Source: Allium sativum (Eukaryota; Streptophyta; Magnoliopsida; Asparagales; Amaryllidaceae). From it: DNA of 64,000 nt. The notes beneath the pieces are model-generated. The model was not told the origin of the DNA, made no database searches, and was given only the letters and a program-made list of their open reading frames with translations. Shown here in pieces: positions 9,668-20,467 of this stretch. Both the position numbers and the translations under genes were made by a program. Numbering within the stretch: the stretch's first letter is position 1; every line of letters begins with the position of its first letter. The stretch is from positions 815,626,686 to 815,690,685 of the forward strand of contig CM060920.1 of assembly GCA_030737875.1 (NCBI GenBank), written 5' to 3'.

Positions 9668-12600
9668 AGTATAGGTACATAATTTTATAACATATTAAAA
9701 TGATAAACTAAGGAATACTTAATTAAATAATGGGAGTTAAGTAAAACAGACTGCGCCTTGTGTTTGTCTCGGAATTTTTCTTAAGATAGACTCTGAGTTT
9801 GCGTGAAACGGACATCGTATGAAGAAGTTATTAAGCCTAAAAGTTTGTATAAGCGCAAGAGAATTATATATATACAAACAAATCAAACATTCAAATTTTT
9901 TTTCAAAACGGTGAAGCGGAAGCTCCAAAAGTGGAATCGACCAATTCTAGGGGTCGACCCACGCTCCTTGGGGTCGACCCCGGGGTCAACACCTAAAGGG
10001 GGGTCGACCCCCATACGGATCTGGGCAGATTCCTAATTCTGAACGTGGACTGAATTTTTGGCTTGGTTCATTGGCCTTAGGCTATAAATAGGACCGTATT
10101 TCTCTTCTTTTTTACACACCGAAAACAATGGAGAACTAGATGATGCCTCTGCATTGATTAAAATAGCTTATTCTTTTTCAATAACTAGAAATATATGAAT
10201 TCAAAGACCTGTTCTGCAATCAAATTCCCTGTTCTTTAGATCCAATCACAGTGAGTCGACATTATATTTAGATCTAAATACTTAAATGTTATTTTGACAT
10301 GTTTATGAATTGGATCTAAGCCTGTGACTAATTGAATCATATCAGATCTGTCATAACCCATGTATCTAAGTTATTTTGACATAACTATGAACTAGATCTA
10401 AGTCTATGCCTATTTATGATGTCAGATCTGCCATTATTTGTAGATCTAATTCAATTTATAGATTTCATCGTGCCTGTTTATGATGTCCCTATTATATTAG
10501 AACCAGTTCTATTATCACATGTTCATCAGATCTGTTCCTACATGCCTATCTTGTCATTATGCCCAATTTTGTCACTATATGCTTATTAGTGTCATGCCTA
10601 TTTTTACCATCATATGTCAATCTTGTTATTATGTTTATTTATATTATCTTCCCTTCTTCTTTTCCCTTTTTATTTTACAGCCAGGATACCTTCGAGCTAA
10701 GGCATACCACTAAAATAACGTACGATATTGGGAACGATAGGAATAATTAATTTGGGGCATAATTCATATTGTAAAACATGATTGGGAATATGGGCATAAT
10801 TCATACCTTGAGTCAGGACTTGGGATTTGGGGCATAATTTATATGATGATCTAAATCTTAATTGGGCATAACTTGTATTTGAAAATTTAGGCATAACTTG
10901 AATTAAGTACATGAATATGGATTTGGGGCATAAATCAAATTGTGGTTTAGATCTTAATTTGGGGCATATGGTACATGATGAATATGACTTGGAAAAGGGG
11001 CATGTAAACCTATATTGAAATAGGGATAATTGTTAAATAGTGAAAATGCCTAGATTTACAGTAAGTAGAAACTGTGGTAGAAGTCTGCCCGGACGCGACC
11101 GACTATCCAGCAACCACATGTGGTGAATCTAATGTGAGGGGTTTAAGTGCATAAACACGTTACGTGCTAAGACATGAGGTTAAGCCCGACTTGTGGAAGA
11201 AGTCTGCCCGGATCCAACCGGCATATCCAACATTCACAAGTTGTAGGCTTAATGTGGGAGGTCTAGCGCATTGTAACCATAAATGAATGAATGGTATTGA
11301 ACTGGTAATACTTAACCTGTTTGGATCCATAAGGATTTTATGATCCTGTTAATTTGAGTAGGGGTTAAGTAAACTTGTTTGAATTAGTGGGAGGGTTAAG
11401 TAAATCTTGTGGCGGTAGGTAATATTTATGTATATAGGCCCACAAAGTTAACCTATTTTATACGTTGGGGTTATGCAACTTTGTTAAGTAAACTTGCTTG
11501 GATCAGTGGGGGTTAAGTAAATCTTGTGGCGGTGGGGTAATATTTACATATATAGGCCCGACAACTTAACATGTTGGACTGTTAGGCATAACCTGTTGAA
11601 ATCATAGTAGTGGGGATGCAAGCCCGAGGGAGCTTGTATTATCTTGTGTGTGGGGTCCGTTTCAGTCAGTAACCCATATAGGTATCAAACGAGTATGCCG
11701 AACTAGGTCGGAGTCGGGACACGCTTACTGAGCTGATTATAAGATGTCACTTGGGTGAGGATGTCGACAACACAGGAAACCAATGGAATCATGTGTGTGC
11801 ATGGGTCCATCTTGCTAAGGGAATTAAGACGTTGTAGCATCAGTAGATATGGTTTTTGCACATCCTAGAAATGAAGGGTTGCCACTTTAGGAAGTTATAC
11901 GTCCTACTGTGGGGCTAGCTCATGATATCTACGGAAAAGGGAGTTGATCGATTGGGGGTAGTGATTGGGGTACATCTACACTCTAGTATGTTTAGGAGCC
12001 CGTTATTATCCTTAGGGGTAACTCCGTTATGTTCAATTGAGCTGCCTGTTATTGTATGGGGTTAAACCTCTCGCTAGAAGTACGCCTAAGACTACCATCT
12101 TATACTTGTTGGTGATCATCTTGTTCGTATGACATTAGTATTGGTGCAGAGAAAAGTGTTAGGGAAGCGCTATTTATTCTATCCTGTTTATTCTGTTTAC
12201 CTTGTCATACCTACCTTATATGTTGCATCTCTCTTGCCCAGTTTATATGCCTGTCATGATGCTTTTACTTATTTATATGCTAAAATTAACTAGACTCACC
12301 AGACTTTATGTCTGGCCTATTTTGTTTCCCCTTCTTTCTCTTCTGTTCCCCCCACTCCTCCCCCCAGGTTCTCAAGGTGGAAATACTGAAGCTTGATCAG
12401 AATTCTTCTTTCCTCCTGCTTGGTGCTGCTTAGATGTACTACTTGATTTCGTATCTTATCTGCTATGGCTATGATTTGGGGATTATGCTCTTGTACTCTG
12501 ATGATTTTAGTACAAGACACAAGTTTAAATGATGTACTGGGTTTTATGCATTTCAGACTTATGATGTAACTATGTTTTGAACCACGATGTTTTCTGTTCA

Positions 12601-12729
12601 AATAAAGTTTTAAATTCCGCTTTTATTTATATTTGTCTTGTAATATTTTTGTTTCTGTTTACCTATAATGCTTGACAAAACTTAATGCATTCTCTTAATG
12701 AGTGACATTAACAGACGTAAGGTGTTACA
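9668..12729 (+). repeat. 3' LTR of element 1 (about 3.06 kb)
   Basis: It repeats 3317-6027 with scattered substitutions and ends GGTGTTACA at 12729. The first 12 bases are altered relative to TGTAACACC. A 408-bp block (11684-12091) is absent from the 5' LTR. Because the LTR of element 3 is also long in this part, loss from the 5' LTR is more likely than a gain here. TATA box at 10083-10091. Confidence 0.85.
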
Positions 12730-12959
12730 ATGTTGGAGATCGGTTTTTACGCAGCACGGTGGACAGAATCTGGCCTTGAAGCCGTTGTGTTTCAGTCCCT
12801 ATTTCATGATGATGAGGGAGGTTGAGCGTCGAGGTTTGGGGAGATGGTCGGCAAGGCTGAGGCGTGGGTCCTTGTGGTTGGTGATGGACCTCTGACAGTC
12901 GGAGTGATGGTGCGGTGGTTTGTTTTTCGTGTAAGTTTTGTTCAGGAATGAAGATAGTA
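12730..12959 (+). other. GC-richer block right of element 1, possibly leader of the interrupted old LTR
   Basis: It is much richer in G and C than its surroundings and has no long frame (65 codons at most). In position it matches the GC-rich leader downstream of the TATA box in the LTRs of element 2. GTAAGTTTTG at 12930 could be a splice donor. Both readings are inferences. Confidence 0.3.
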
Positions 12960-14758
12960 TGTTGAACGATAAGAACGAAGGAATGGATCGGTCATTTCTC
13001 CTTAAACAACGTAATTAGTGTACAATTAATTATAATTAAGGGAATTAATTCTTAAATTAAAGCATGATACATATATAATCATTATCTTATGCATATGTTG
13101 ACATAATTGAACGAAATAAACTACATTGGGCGTTAACTACGAACACTACATCCTAGAACTGATTTGGATAGAATTGGAAGCAACTGGAATTATTGGTTAA
13201 ATTAAACGCTTGTTTAATTCAACTAGAATCTGAATCACTTTAACGACAAACAGAATCAATGTGAGCTTACTCACTCAGTTTGTCCCACTTATATATTATA
13301 TTAGTCGGGTTTAATATTTGTGTGCTATGGTTGTTTATTATTGGATTATTACTGAGTATATACATTTGTATATTGACTGAACTGATTAAATTAAACATTC
13401 ATTTAATTTAATTGAAATCAATCGTTATTTTTAACGATTGTAACCAATTTAGGTAACTTACCTTGCTGGTCACGTTTATAGTAATATAAACATATTAAAA
13501 TTAAAGATGGATGCTAGGATTGTAGTTATTGATTGGTTGTTGAGATTGTATCAGTATATTAAATTGGAATGATTATTTTGTGGTAACCTATTTGTATGTA
13601 GGAAAAGAAAGGTTGGAGGAATGCAACTAGATTCCTCAAATGAATTGTATATTAATGTTTCATCTTATTCATATATATGAATTGTTTACATAAATGACGT
13701 CATATCCCAATTGAATGTTGATTTGATGTTGATCGTTAAATTGAAAATTCAACGATTGTTGTGTTTTAATCAATAGACATATTGATTAAATAGTTGGTAG
13801 TGAATGACCTAAAACTTACTTTTAGACGTTGAGTGCCATTAGCCAAATTATCGTCGTCAGGCAAATTATCGCAACTGAAGTTATAAAATTTATTTTATAA
13901 CTGGAGCGAAATTTTAAATTATATTTTGTATAAAAATAGAAGTTTTATTTATGAATTAATATTTTATTATAAATGGTTTGTTTTGATCAAAAATGAATCT
14001 AAGGGTTAATAATTTGGGACAATTGTTTTTGGAAAAACAATCAAGCGGTGTTATTAAATTAATTATATTATTAATTAATTTAAGAAGAAGGATTAAGGAA
14101 AATCAGTAAACGAGCTAGTTAACCAATGTTTTTAAGTTGATCGAGGCAACTGTTCAATTTAAATCGGCTATTTAAATCAATTCATTTTCCCTTAACTTAG
14201 TGGAGATAAACTTAACAAATAATTGTTTGACTTGATAACATTTGTTAAAAAGTTAATTAATTTCCTAATTAACTGTATTAAGAAAATTGTCGAATTTATT
14301 TATTATAAAAGGTTATTACTTCAAGAATTAAACTTTTACAAAGTTATTAACTAACTTATTTTAGTTAACGATGAAGTAAACTACATTAGTAAGTGATTAC
14401 TTTTAAACGTAAATTACTTGAGAAGAAATCAAGGATGCAATGAGATTTAGTTAGTTTTGAAAGGAAGTTATGAACATATTTTTATAATAAAATCCGAGTT
14501 TTATAAATGAAGTTTATAAAGGAGATTTCAAATCAATGCGATAGTTTAAAAAATACTATTTTACTAAATGTTCAAATTGAGAAAAAAGTCGTGATAAAAG
14601 GATGATTTTAAAAGTTGTTTTAATTTCAAGAGGGGATTATCTATTCTACCTTTAGGAAATAAAGAAGGAAGTTAACAACTTCGACGTTAGTTAATAATAA
14701 AGTAAATTGCTTTTAAATATAAGGATTTGATTATCATATTTACTAATAATGACTTAAA
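12960..14758. repeat. Hairpin-dense AT-rich region, left part
   Basis: Perfect short-loop inverted repeats follow one another closely. Examples: TTAAATTAAA/TTTAATTTAA at 13386-13411 (10 bp, 6-nt loop), CAATCGTT/AACGATTG at 13429-13450, TTAATCAAT/ATTGATTAA at 13766-13789 (9 bp, 6-nt loop), AGTTAATTA/TAATTAACT at 14251-14274 (9 bp, 6-nt loop). There are no coding frames. The organisation is like that of the LTRs of element 2 at 26640-27575, so I read it as R-U5 of an older, related giant LTR. Confidence 0.5.
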
Positions 14759-14763
14759 GAAAT
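14759..14763. other. Target site duplication GAAAT (left)
   Basis: GAAAT occurs directly before the 5' LTR and again at 16841-16845 directly after the 3' LTR of the small LTR element. Confidence 0.9.
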
Positions 14764-15377
14764 TGTTAAATTTGGTGATACAAAATCACAAATTGATTGG
14801 AACAAATTTGCAAAGAATGGAAAGTAAATATTTTATAATGGGAATGCATTGATTGCATTTGATGAGGTGGTAGAGAAATAAATGAAGGGATTAATTTCTT
14901 CCATCTATGCTAAAGAAACGAATTGATTTACTTCCTATGTTTGCACATTTGTTATTATGGTAATTTGCCTCCATTATATTATTACCATATGTTGGTAATT
15001 TAATTGATGACTCACATAGATTTGCACTGGCTATATATTGAGGGGTAGACTTTAGTGTAAACTCATCCTGGCTTGGAGCCAGTGATCCCTAATGGTGTCT
15101 CTTCTTGTTAAACCTGATTGAGGTTTGGATATGTAAACTCTTATTTTTTAATCTCTTGTAATTCTCTCATGTGGAATAAAATCTCTCTTTGTTGGACTGG
15201 ACATACACTATGATGATAGTGGAACCAGTATAAATATTATGTCTCTTTGTTTCTCTGTTATAGTTATTTACTATTTGTTGATGTATTAGAATAATTGGTA
15301 TCAGATTAGATTGATGTACAATTGGCAAATCTAGATCCTATTTATTACGCTTCCGCATATGCTCAATTTTCATAACA
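14764..15377 (+). repeat. 5' LTR of the small element
   Basis: 614 bp, TG...CA ends. TATATATT near 15033 could be the core promoter, and AATAAAATCTCTC near 15175 resembles a polyadenylation signal. It differs from the 3' LTR by a few percent. Confidence 0.92.
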
Positions 15378-15380
15378 GAT

Positions 15381-15392
15381 TGGTATCAGAGC
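15381..15392 (+). other. Primer binding site (tRNA-Met) of the small element
   Basis: TGGTATCAGAGC lies three bases (GAT) after the LTR end. Confidence 0.9.
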
Positions 15393-15551
15393 GAGGCGAT
15401 TTGTTTTAAATTGTGCATCAATTATTTCTACAAAGGTTGGTAGATTCAGTGGTAATTATGCTATTACTATTTTGGGGAAATAAAGAAGACTTTGGTGGAG
15501 GAGATTATGTTGAGAGTGAAGAGCGTTCCAATCTGGGAACTTTGACGTGAT

Positions 15552-16040
15552 ATGGAGTTTACTACGTTGCAGGGACTATTGGATTTGGGAAGTTTTGATC
15601 ATGTTTCTGACAGGGGTCTTCATGTTGATGATGCTCGAGGGATCCAAGATGATCCGGAAAGGAGCTCAGGTAAAGTGATAGACGGGTGTCGAGACAGAGA
15701 TCATCATGGTTTAAACAGGGGCCTTCACGTTGATGATGCTCGAGGGATCCAGAGTGATCGAGGAAGGAGCTCAGATCAAGTGGTAGACGGGTGTCGATGT
15801 GTATTGCAAGCACTTTTAGACCGTTGGTTTATGCGTGGTGCAGCTCATGGTGGTAGATGCGTCTTTTGCAGGCGGTGGGTGAAGCTTGTAATGGTTTTGA
15901 TTAAGTGGCAGGAGAGAGATTTTTTGGCGATTGAGAGAATTATTTTTGGTCTTGGTGGTGTTGAGATTACTTTGGAATCTGCCTTCTTTGTTATTTTGGA
16001 TATTTGCACCATTTTGTTGGCGGGCGGGGACGTAGTCTGA
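15552..16040 (+). CDS. Unrecognised open frame (162 aa) inside the small LTR element
   Basis: An uninterrupted frame starts at an ATG at 15552 and ends at TGA at 16038-16040, filling most of the internal region. I recognise no domain. Its N-terminal half holds a two-fold repeat: RGLHVDDARGIQ occurs twice, each time followed by an acidic, serine-containing stretch and VIDGCR or VVDGCR. At DNA level this is two copies of about 83 bp, near 15612 and 15717. The C-terminal part is hydrophobic (FFVILDICTILLAG). Upstream, TKVGRFSGNYA at about 15431-15463 recalls the start of a copia gag but soon meets stops. Whether the frame is translated is unknown; two antisense frames cover the same DNA. It may simply reflect low stop density. 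Confidence 0.3.
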   Translation: MEFTTLQGLLDLGSFDHVSDRGLHVDDARGIQDDPERSSGKVIDGCRDRDHHGLNRGLHVDDARGIQSDRGRSSDQVVDGCRCVLQALLDRWFMRGAAHGGRCVFCRRWVKLVMVLIKWQERDFLAIERIIFGLGGVEITLESAFFVILDICTILLAGGDVV

Positions 16041-16217
16041 GCTCGTTAACAATTGTGCGATGGGGGGTGGCTTTGTTGGAACCCATTTGGTAAATATTCA
16101 TTTTTTGGTGTATCTCGTAGTGAGATTTTGATTGAAGGTGGAGTTCTGTTGAAGAGTTTTATGATGTGAAGAGAATTTGATTGGAGATGGGGTGTTGCAG
16201 ATATGTGATTTTGCATC

Positions 16218-16226
16218 AAGGTGGAG
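16218..16226 (+). other. Polypurine tract of the small element
   Basis: AAGGTGGAG abuts the 3' LTR, the expected position for the plus-strand primer. Confidence 0.75.
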
Positions 16227-16840
16227 TGTTAAATTTGGTGATACAATATCACAAATTGATTGGAACAAATTTGCAAAGAAAGAAAAGTAAATATTTTATA
16301 ATGGGAATGCATTGATTGCATTTGATGAGGTGGTAGAGAAATAAATGAAGGGATTAATTTCTTCCATCTATGCTAAAGAAACGGATTGGTTTACTTCCTA
16401 TGTTTGCACATTTGTTATTATGGTAATTTTCCTCCATTATATTATTACCATATGTTGGTAATTTAATTGATGACTCACATAGATTTGCACTGGCTATATA
16501 TTGAGGGGTAGACTTTAGTGTAAACCCATCCTGGCTTGGAGCCAGTGATCCCCAATGGTGTCTCTTCTTGTTAAACCTGATTGAGTTTTGGATATGTAAA
16601 CTCTTATTTTGTAATCTCTTGTAATTCTCTCATGTGGAATAAAATCTCTCTTTGTTGGACTGGACGTACACTATGATGATAGTGGAACCAGTATAAATAT
16701 TGTGTCTCTTTGTTTATCTGGTATAGTTATTTACTATTTGTTGATGTAATAGAATAATTGCTATCAGATTAGATTGATGTACAATTGGCAATTCTAGATC
16801 ATGCTTATTATTCTTCCGCAAAGGCACAATTTTCATAACA
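16227..16840 (+). repeat. 3' LTR of the small element
   Basis: 614 bp, the same length as the 5' copy, with a few substitutions. It is followed at once by the GAAAT duplication (16841-16845). Confidence 0.92.
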
Positions 16841-16845
16841 GAAAT

Positions 16846-18100
16846 AAATTGAATGGTGATAAGTTATAGCTAAATTTGGGAAAGGATTTTAGAAATAAAT
16901 CTAAGTTTGTAAACCAAGTTTATAAATAAGGTTTTAAGTTAAGACGATGACTTTTATTTTGAATTCAACGTTCACTTAAGAATTGAATTGAGCAAACGTT
17001 GTGGTTAAACGAAAGAATGTAATTGGGTTTTATCCAAATTAAGTTATAATATATATAAAATGAATTTGGCAAAGGATTTGGTAAATGGGCTATTACGATA
17101 TAATCCAAGTTAAAGGGATTTGTATAAAGAGATTTTTGAAGCAAAAGGTAAGTGTTTTGTAAATAAATTGCTTAATTAACGAATTGAGTAAAATTGGTCA
17201 TAATTAACAGTGATTTTCAAAAGTAAGAATATCGATTATAATAACCATATTTTTAATAAAATGGAAAATAAGATTTGGTTGATATTACAAGTAATATCGG
17301 TTTGAATTACAAACTATTTTCTATCTGAAGATAAGAATGTTGTCAATTAAGGTATGAGAGGTAAATTGAATACCCCTACTTGAATGATTTTAGGATTATC
17401 TGAGGATGATATTAATTTGTAATGGTAAGATGTTGGAATTATTTTATTGTTTTCATAAAAAATTGCAGCTTTGTTTGCAAGGTTTAAGAAATGAAATAGA
17501 ACTATTGGGTTTAATGATGAACAATGTATTATATAACATTGTTCGGGTAAATATAGCATGATCATACTTATAATAGTATTATTTCTAAGAAATGTAAATA
17601 GTATGTTTTATAAATACTCTTATTTAAGGAAGTAAGTAAATAGTTGAGATTTTGAAAAGATGGAATAAGAAGTTATATAAATATATGACGGAAACAAATA
17701 TGGAAAATTAAATCAAGTGGTGTTGTTAACATTAATCTGGAAGGTCTGAAAGATGAATAAACTGTTGGAGTTATATTTTAAACAACGTGCCAACTGACAT
17801 CGCTTTATCCCATATATATAGAGTGGTAATTAGATTATACTGTTTGGTTGAGTAGATAGAACATTATTTTTCAAAGTAAAGGAAATTTTGAGTGGATGTG
17901 TGTGTGTGTGTGTGTTTTTGTGTGTGTGTGTGTGTATGACCATATTTCCAAAGTAAAGGAAATACAAAGGAGTTTGGAAATAATAAAACAAGATTTCCAA
18001 AGTAACGAAATATAAGCAGGTTTGTGAAGTAAGGAGACATAAAAAGGGATTTTGGAATATGCCTATCATGAAAGGTATAATATATAGTTTTGTTTTCAAA
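16846..18100. repeat. Hairpin-dense AT-rich region, right part
   Basis: This continues 12960-14758 after the inserted small element. Perfect stem-loops include GATATTAC/GTAATATC at 17281-17298 (2-nt loop) and AACAATGT/ACATTGTT at 17520-17543 (8-nt loop). No gene was seen. The right end of the presumed old LTR was not found. Confidence 0.45.
17896..17936. repeat. (TG)n microsatellite
   Basis: Two runs of TG separated by TTTT. Confidence 0.95.
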
Positions 18101-19780
18101 GATTTTGGTTTTCCGAAAATGAGATTAAGAGGTTATATATGTTTTGGAATGAGATTGGATTTTTGGAAATATAATTATAAATTCCATGTGCGAGATTTTA
18201 TACTTTAATTGATGAGGTTTTCTTGGGGAACGAATTGGTTAAGTACATATATACGGTATTTTGAGACGAATGAAATAAAAATGGGAGTAGGGAATAACGA
18301 TATATTTTCCGAGATTAAAGAGGTAAAGAGGCGAGTTTCTTGGGGAAGTTTATTTTGAAAGGAAAAGTGTTGGTTATTGTTTCCAAGTAACGAAAAAAAA
18401 AAGATTGGTTGAGATAAATTGTATAATCGATAAAAAGGTCTTAAATGAATGATTTCAAAATGGAAGGGGCCTAAGCTGCCAAAGTACTAATCTATACTGT
18501 TTGAATTGGTAGTTAAAAACCCAACTACCAATGGATATTGTTGGACCTTTGACGAGTTAGTTTGAAGAGACCAGGATGAAAACTAGACCCAAAACCACTT
18601 TGAGCCAACTGTTCGTTCGAAATTAGCTTGTAGAAATATATATAAAGATGAAGCATTGAAGACCGTGGATCTTCATGAGCAGAAGAACTACTTATTGAAT
18701 TTCTCTGACTTTCAACCAGAGTTATTTCGACAGTGATTCCGTTGTGATTAAAATACTATGTTTTTGCAATTTGCTCACCTCCATAATTCCCTCTCCATAT
18801 AGTTTCTCCATATTCACTACACTCTTCTCCATACCCATCGCTTTCCACCTTCCCCATACTATCTTAACCACGCCCTAGGAAAACAACCCTTTAGATGATG
18901 CAATAGTTTTTCTCCCTTCTCCAAGATAGCACTCCTTGCATCTACGACAAAACCCACAACCGAAACTCTCTTTGTAGCTTGAACTTATGTTTCCATATCT
19001 AGTGGTATCTCGTTTTCATAATTTCAAATACATTAGTATTGACAAACCTAGTTAGAGTGTCGATAATGTTAAAATGATCTTTAACAACTGCCTCACAAAC
19101 ATATCTGACAGCTACCGTCCTACCACTAAAGCCCCAATAGTAGTATCCTCTTATCCGGTTACACATTAGTCGTGTTATAAGAGCCCAGAACCATCAGTTC
19201 CCATTAACATTTTCAGGTCGAAGGACTGCTAATCCAACTTGCTATAAATGATCCATCCTTTGCACATTTACATCCATAATGGTAATTATCCTATCATTTT
19301 CCTCCTCATATGTTTCTAGCACTAAGAAGTTATTCGATGTAATCAATATCTCTAAAATTGACTCTGACTCGGCATTTTAAAGACCCAACCCAACCTCGGT
19401 TCGATCACGGTTAACCTTTGACCTTGGAGTTTTATAGCTCTGTAAATTAAATCATCTTGCATGTGCATAAACCGGTCTAACCTCAGAATGTCAGAATTTC
19501 AGTACACTTTAACAACAATCAATCATGAAACCCTAAATCCAAATATGTAACCCATTTTCATTCAATTGAACACAAATCAGAAAACAGATAAATAGATTAG
19601 CGGAAGAATACCTGAATCTGTAATTAATCATTGCAATATCTCAATCCATAAGTGACTGTTAATAAAAAATGATTTGGTTCGACATTCCAAACTGACACAA
19701 ACTCTAGATATGAAATTAGTTCTCCATAGAAAAGGGTTAGAGAGTTGCAATAGTTTGTGTAATTTGGGACTATAACCCCT
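18101..19780. other. Intergenic DNA, possible decayed gene on the minus strand
   Basis: Between about 18960 and 19380 the minus strand reads for 30-50 codons at a time between stops, for example a stretch with RTVAVRYVCEAVVKDHFNII. I do not recognise a family, and the runs are not longer than chance could give. Upstream on that strand there is a TATA-like promoter (19781-19788). The rest shows nothing identifiable. Confidence 0.2.
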
Positions 19781-19788
19781 TATTTATA
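19781..19788 (-). promoter_or_regulatory. Possible minus-strand TATA box
   Basis: TATAAATA (minus) is followed by AGGGGTTATAGTCCC and a leader that reaches a splice-donor-like CAG|GTATTC near 19614. No intact coding sequence follows, so this is only a candidate promoter, possibly of a decayed gene or an LTR fragment. Confidence 0.25.
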
Positions 19789-20248
19789 AAGTGGCGTTTT
19801 ATAATTTGGTCCTTCAACAAATAAAACACCCTAGTATCTACACATTAGTCCCATGATAATATGAGCTTTAAGCCTCTTAACTATAATTTAAAATTAGATC
19901 ACTTCAATTAGGCTTTACACGGAAATAACACAACACATTCCATTTTACATATGTGGCCCAATTGTCGAAATATTATAGCGTATAACCCTTAGAAATCCCT
20001 TAGATCGACCTCTTTGAACATCACGGTTCTTCAATTTTGAGAAAAAATTATCGCTTCACTCTTTCTTTTTAAGCATAATATATTTATAAATAACTTTATA
20101 GCAATTATCACTAAATTTTGGATGATTCTAATTAGTTTTTATTATGAAATATTCAAAAATAGTTATTTTAAATTTCAATACATCTACTGTAATTGGTTTT
20201 TTTTCTTTGGAAACTATTGCTTTATATAACATACTACATGGAAAATAG

Positions 20249-20467
20249 GTTCAAGTTCGCAGCATTAGCCTAGCAGATAAGGACTTGTGTCGAGGTAAAA
20301 ACGATGCGAGTTCGAAACCCGGACTAGCATGCTAAAGGGTTTACCATGTGCATACACTACGATTAGCCACTTATGTGGTATCCGCGGACCGTGCTAGGTG
20401 CACAAGGGGGTTTCACGGCTCCGGCCGGTTTCCCCCCTGAGCAAATTCAAAAAAAAAATTGTTCAAG
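20249..20467 (+). mobile_element. tRNA-derived SINE
   Basis: The body at 20256-20460 carries an A-box-like TAGCCTAGCAG and a B-box-like GAGTTCGAAACCC, spaced as in a tRNA-derived RNA polymerase III promoter. It ends in an A-rich tail of nine A. The 7-bp direct repeat GTTCAAG (20249-20255 and 20461-20467) flanks it. The tRNA-unrelated part includes CCGGCCGGTTTCCCCCC. The element is about 205 bp, the usual size for plant SINEs. Movement needs the RT of a LINE in trans. Confidence 0.75.

Larger units (their letters stand above)
3305..12729 (+). mobile_element. Element 1: decayed Ty3/gypsy chromovirus, complete in outline
   Basis: The order is 5' LTR (3305-6027), tRNA-Met primer site, gag, protease, RT, RNase H fragment, integrase tail with chromodomain, purine tract, 3' LTR (about 9668-12729). 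The LTR ends TGTAACACC and GGTGTTACA are perfect inverted repeats. The coding order PR-RT-RH-IN and the C-terminal chromodomain place it among chromoviruses; the tRNA-Met primer site and long LTRs suggest the Tekay/Del group. Every gene carries stops, frameshifts or deletions, so it is dead. The flanks ACTGT and ATGTT are not an exact duplication, which fits age. Gag and LTR landmarks show it is a relative of element 3. Confidence 0.9.
14764..16840 (+). mobile_element. Small non-autonomous LTR retrotransposon (2.1 kb)
   Basis: Two LTRs of 614 bp each (14764-15377, 16227-16840), beginning TGTTAAATTTGG and ending CATAACA, are nearly identical over their full length. They flank an 849-bp internal region with a tRNA-Met primer site and a purine tract, and the whole is bordered by exact 5-bp repeats GAAAT. 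No RT, integrase or protease is encoded, so another element must supply them. It is larger than typical TRIMs and much smaller than LARDs. The AAGGTGGAG tract and the arrangement resemble Ty1/copia derivatives, but the superfamily is not settled. Confidence 0.92.

Noticed and set aside
15562..16052. Antisense frames of about 80 codons inside the small LTR element
   Set aside because: They mirror the longer sense frame and its duplication and show no features of their own.
17830..18099. 89-codon frame with a His-Thr run as a peptide gene
   Set aside because: The run is the translation of a (TG)n microsatellite on the opposite strand.
20256..20340. Functional tRNA gene
   Set aside because: Only the promoter boxes resemble a tRNA; the cloverleaf arms do not pair, and the body and A tail are those of a SINE.
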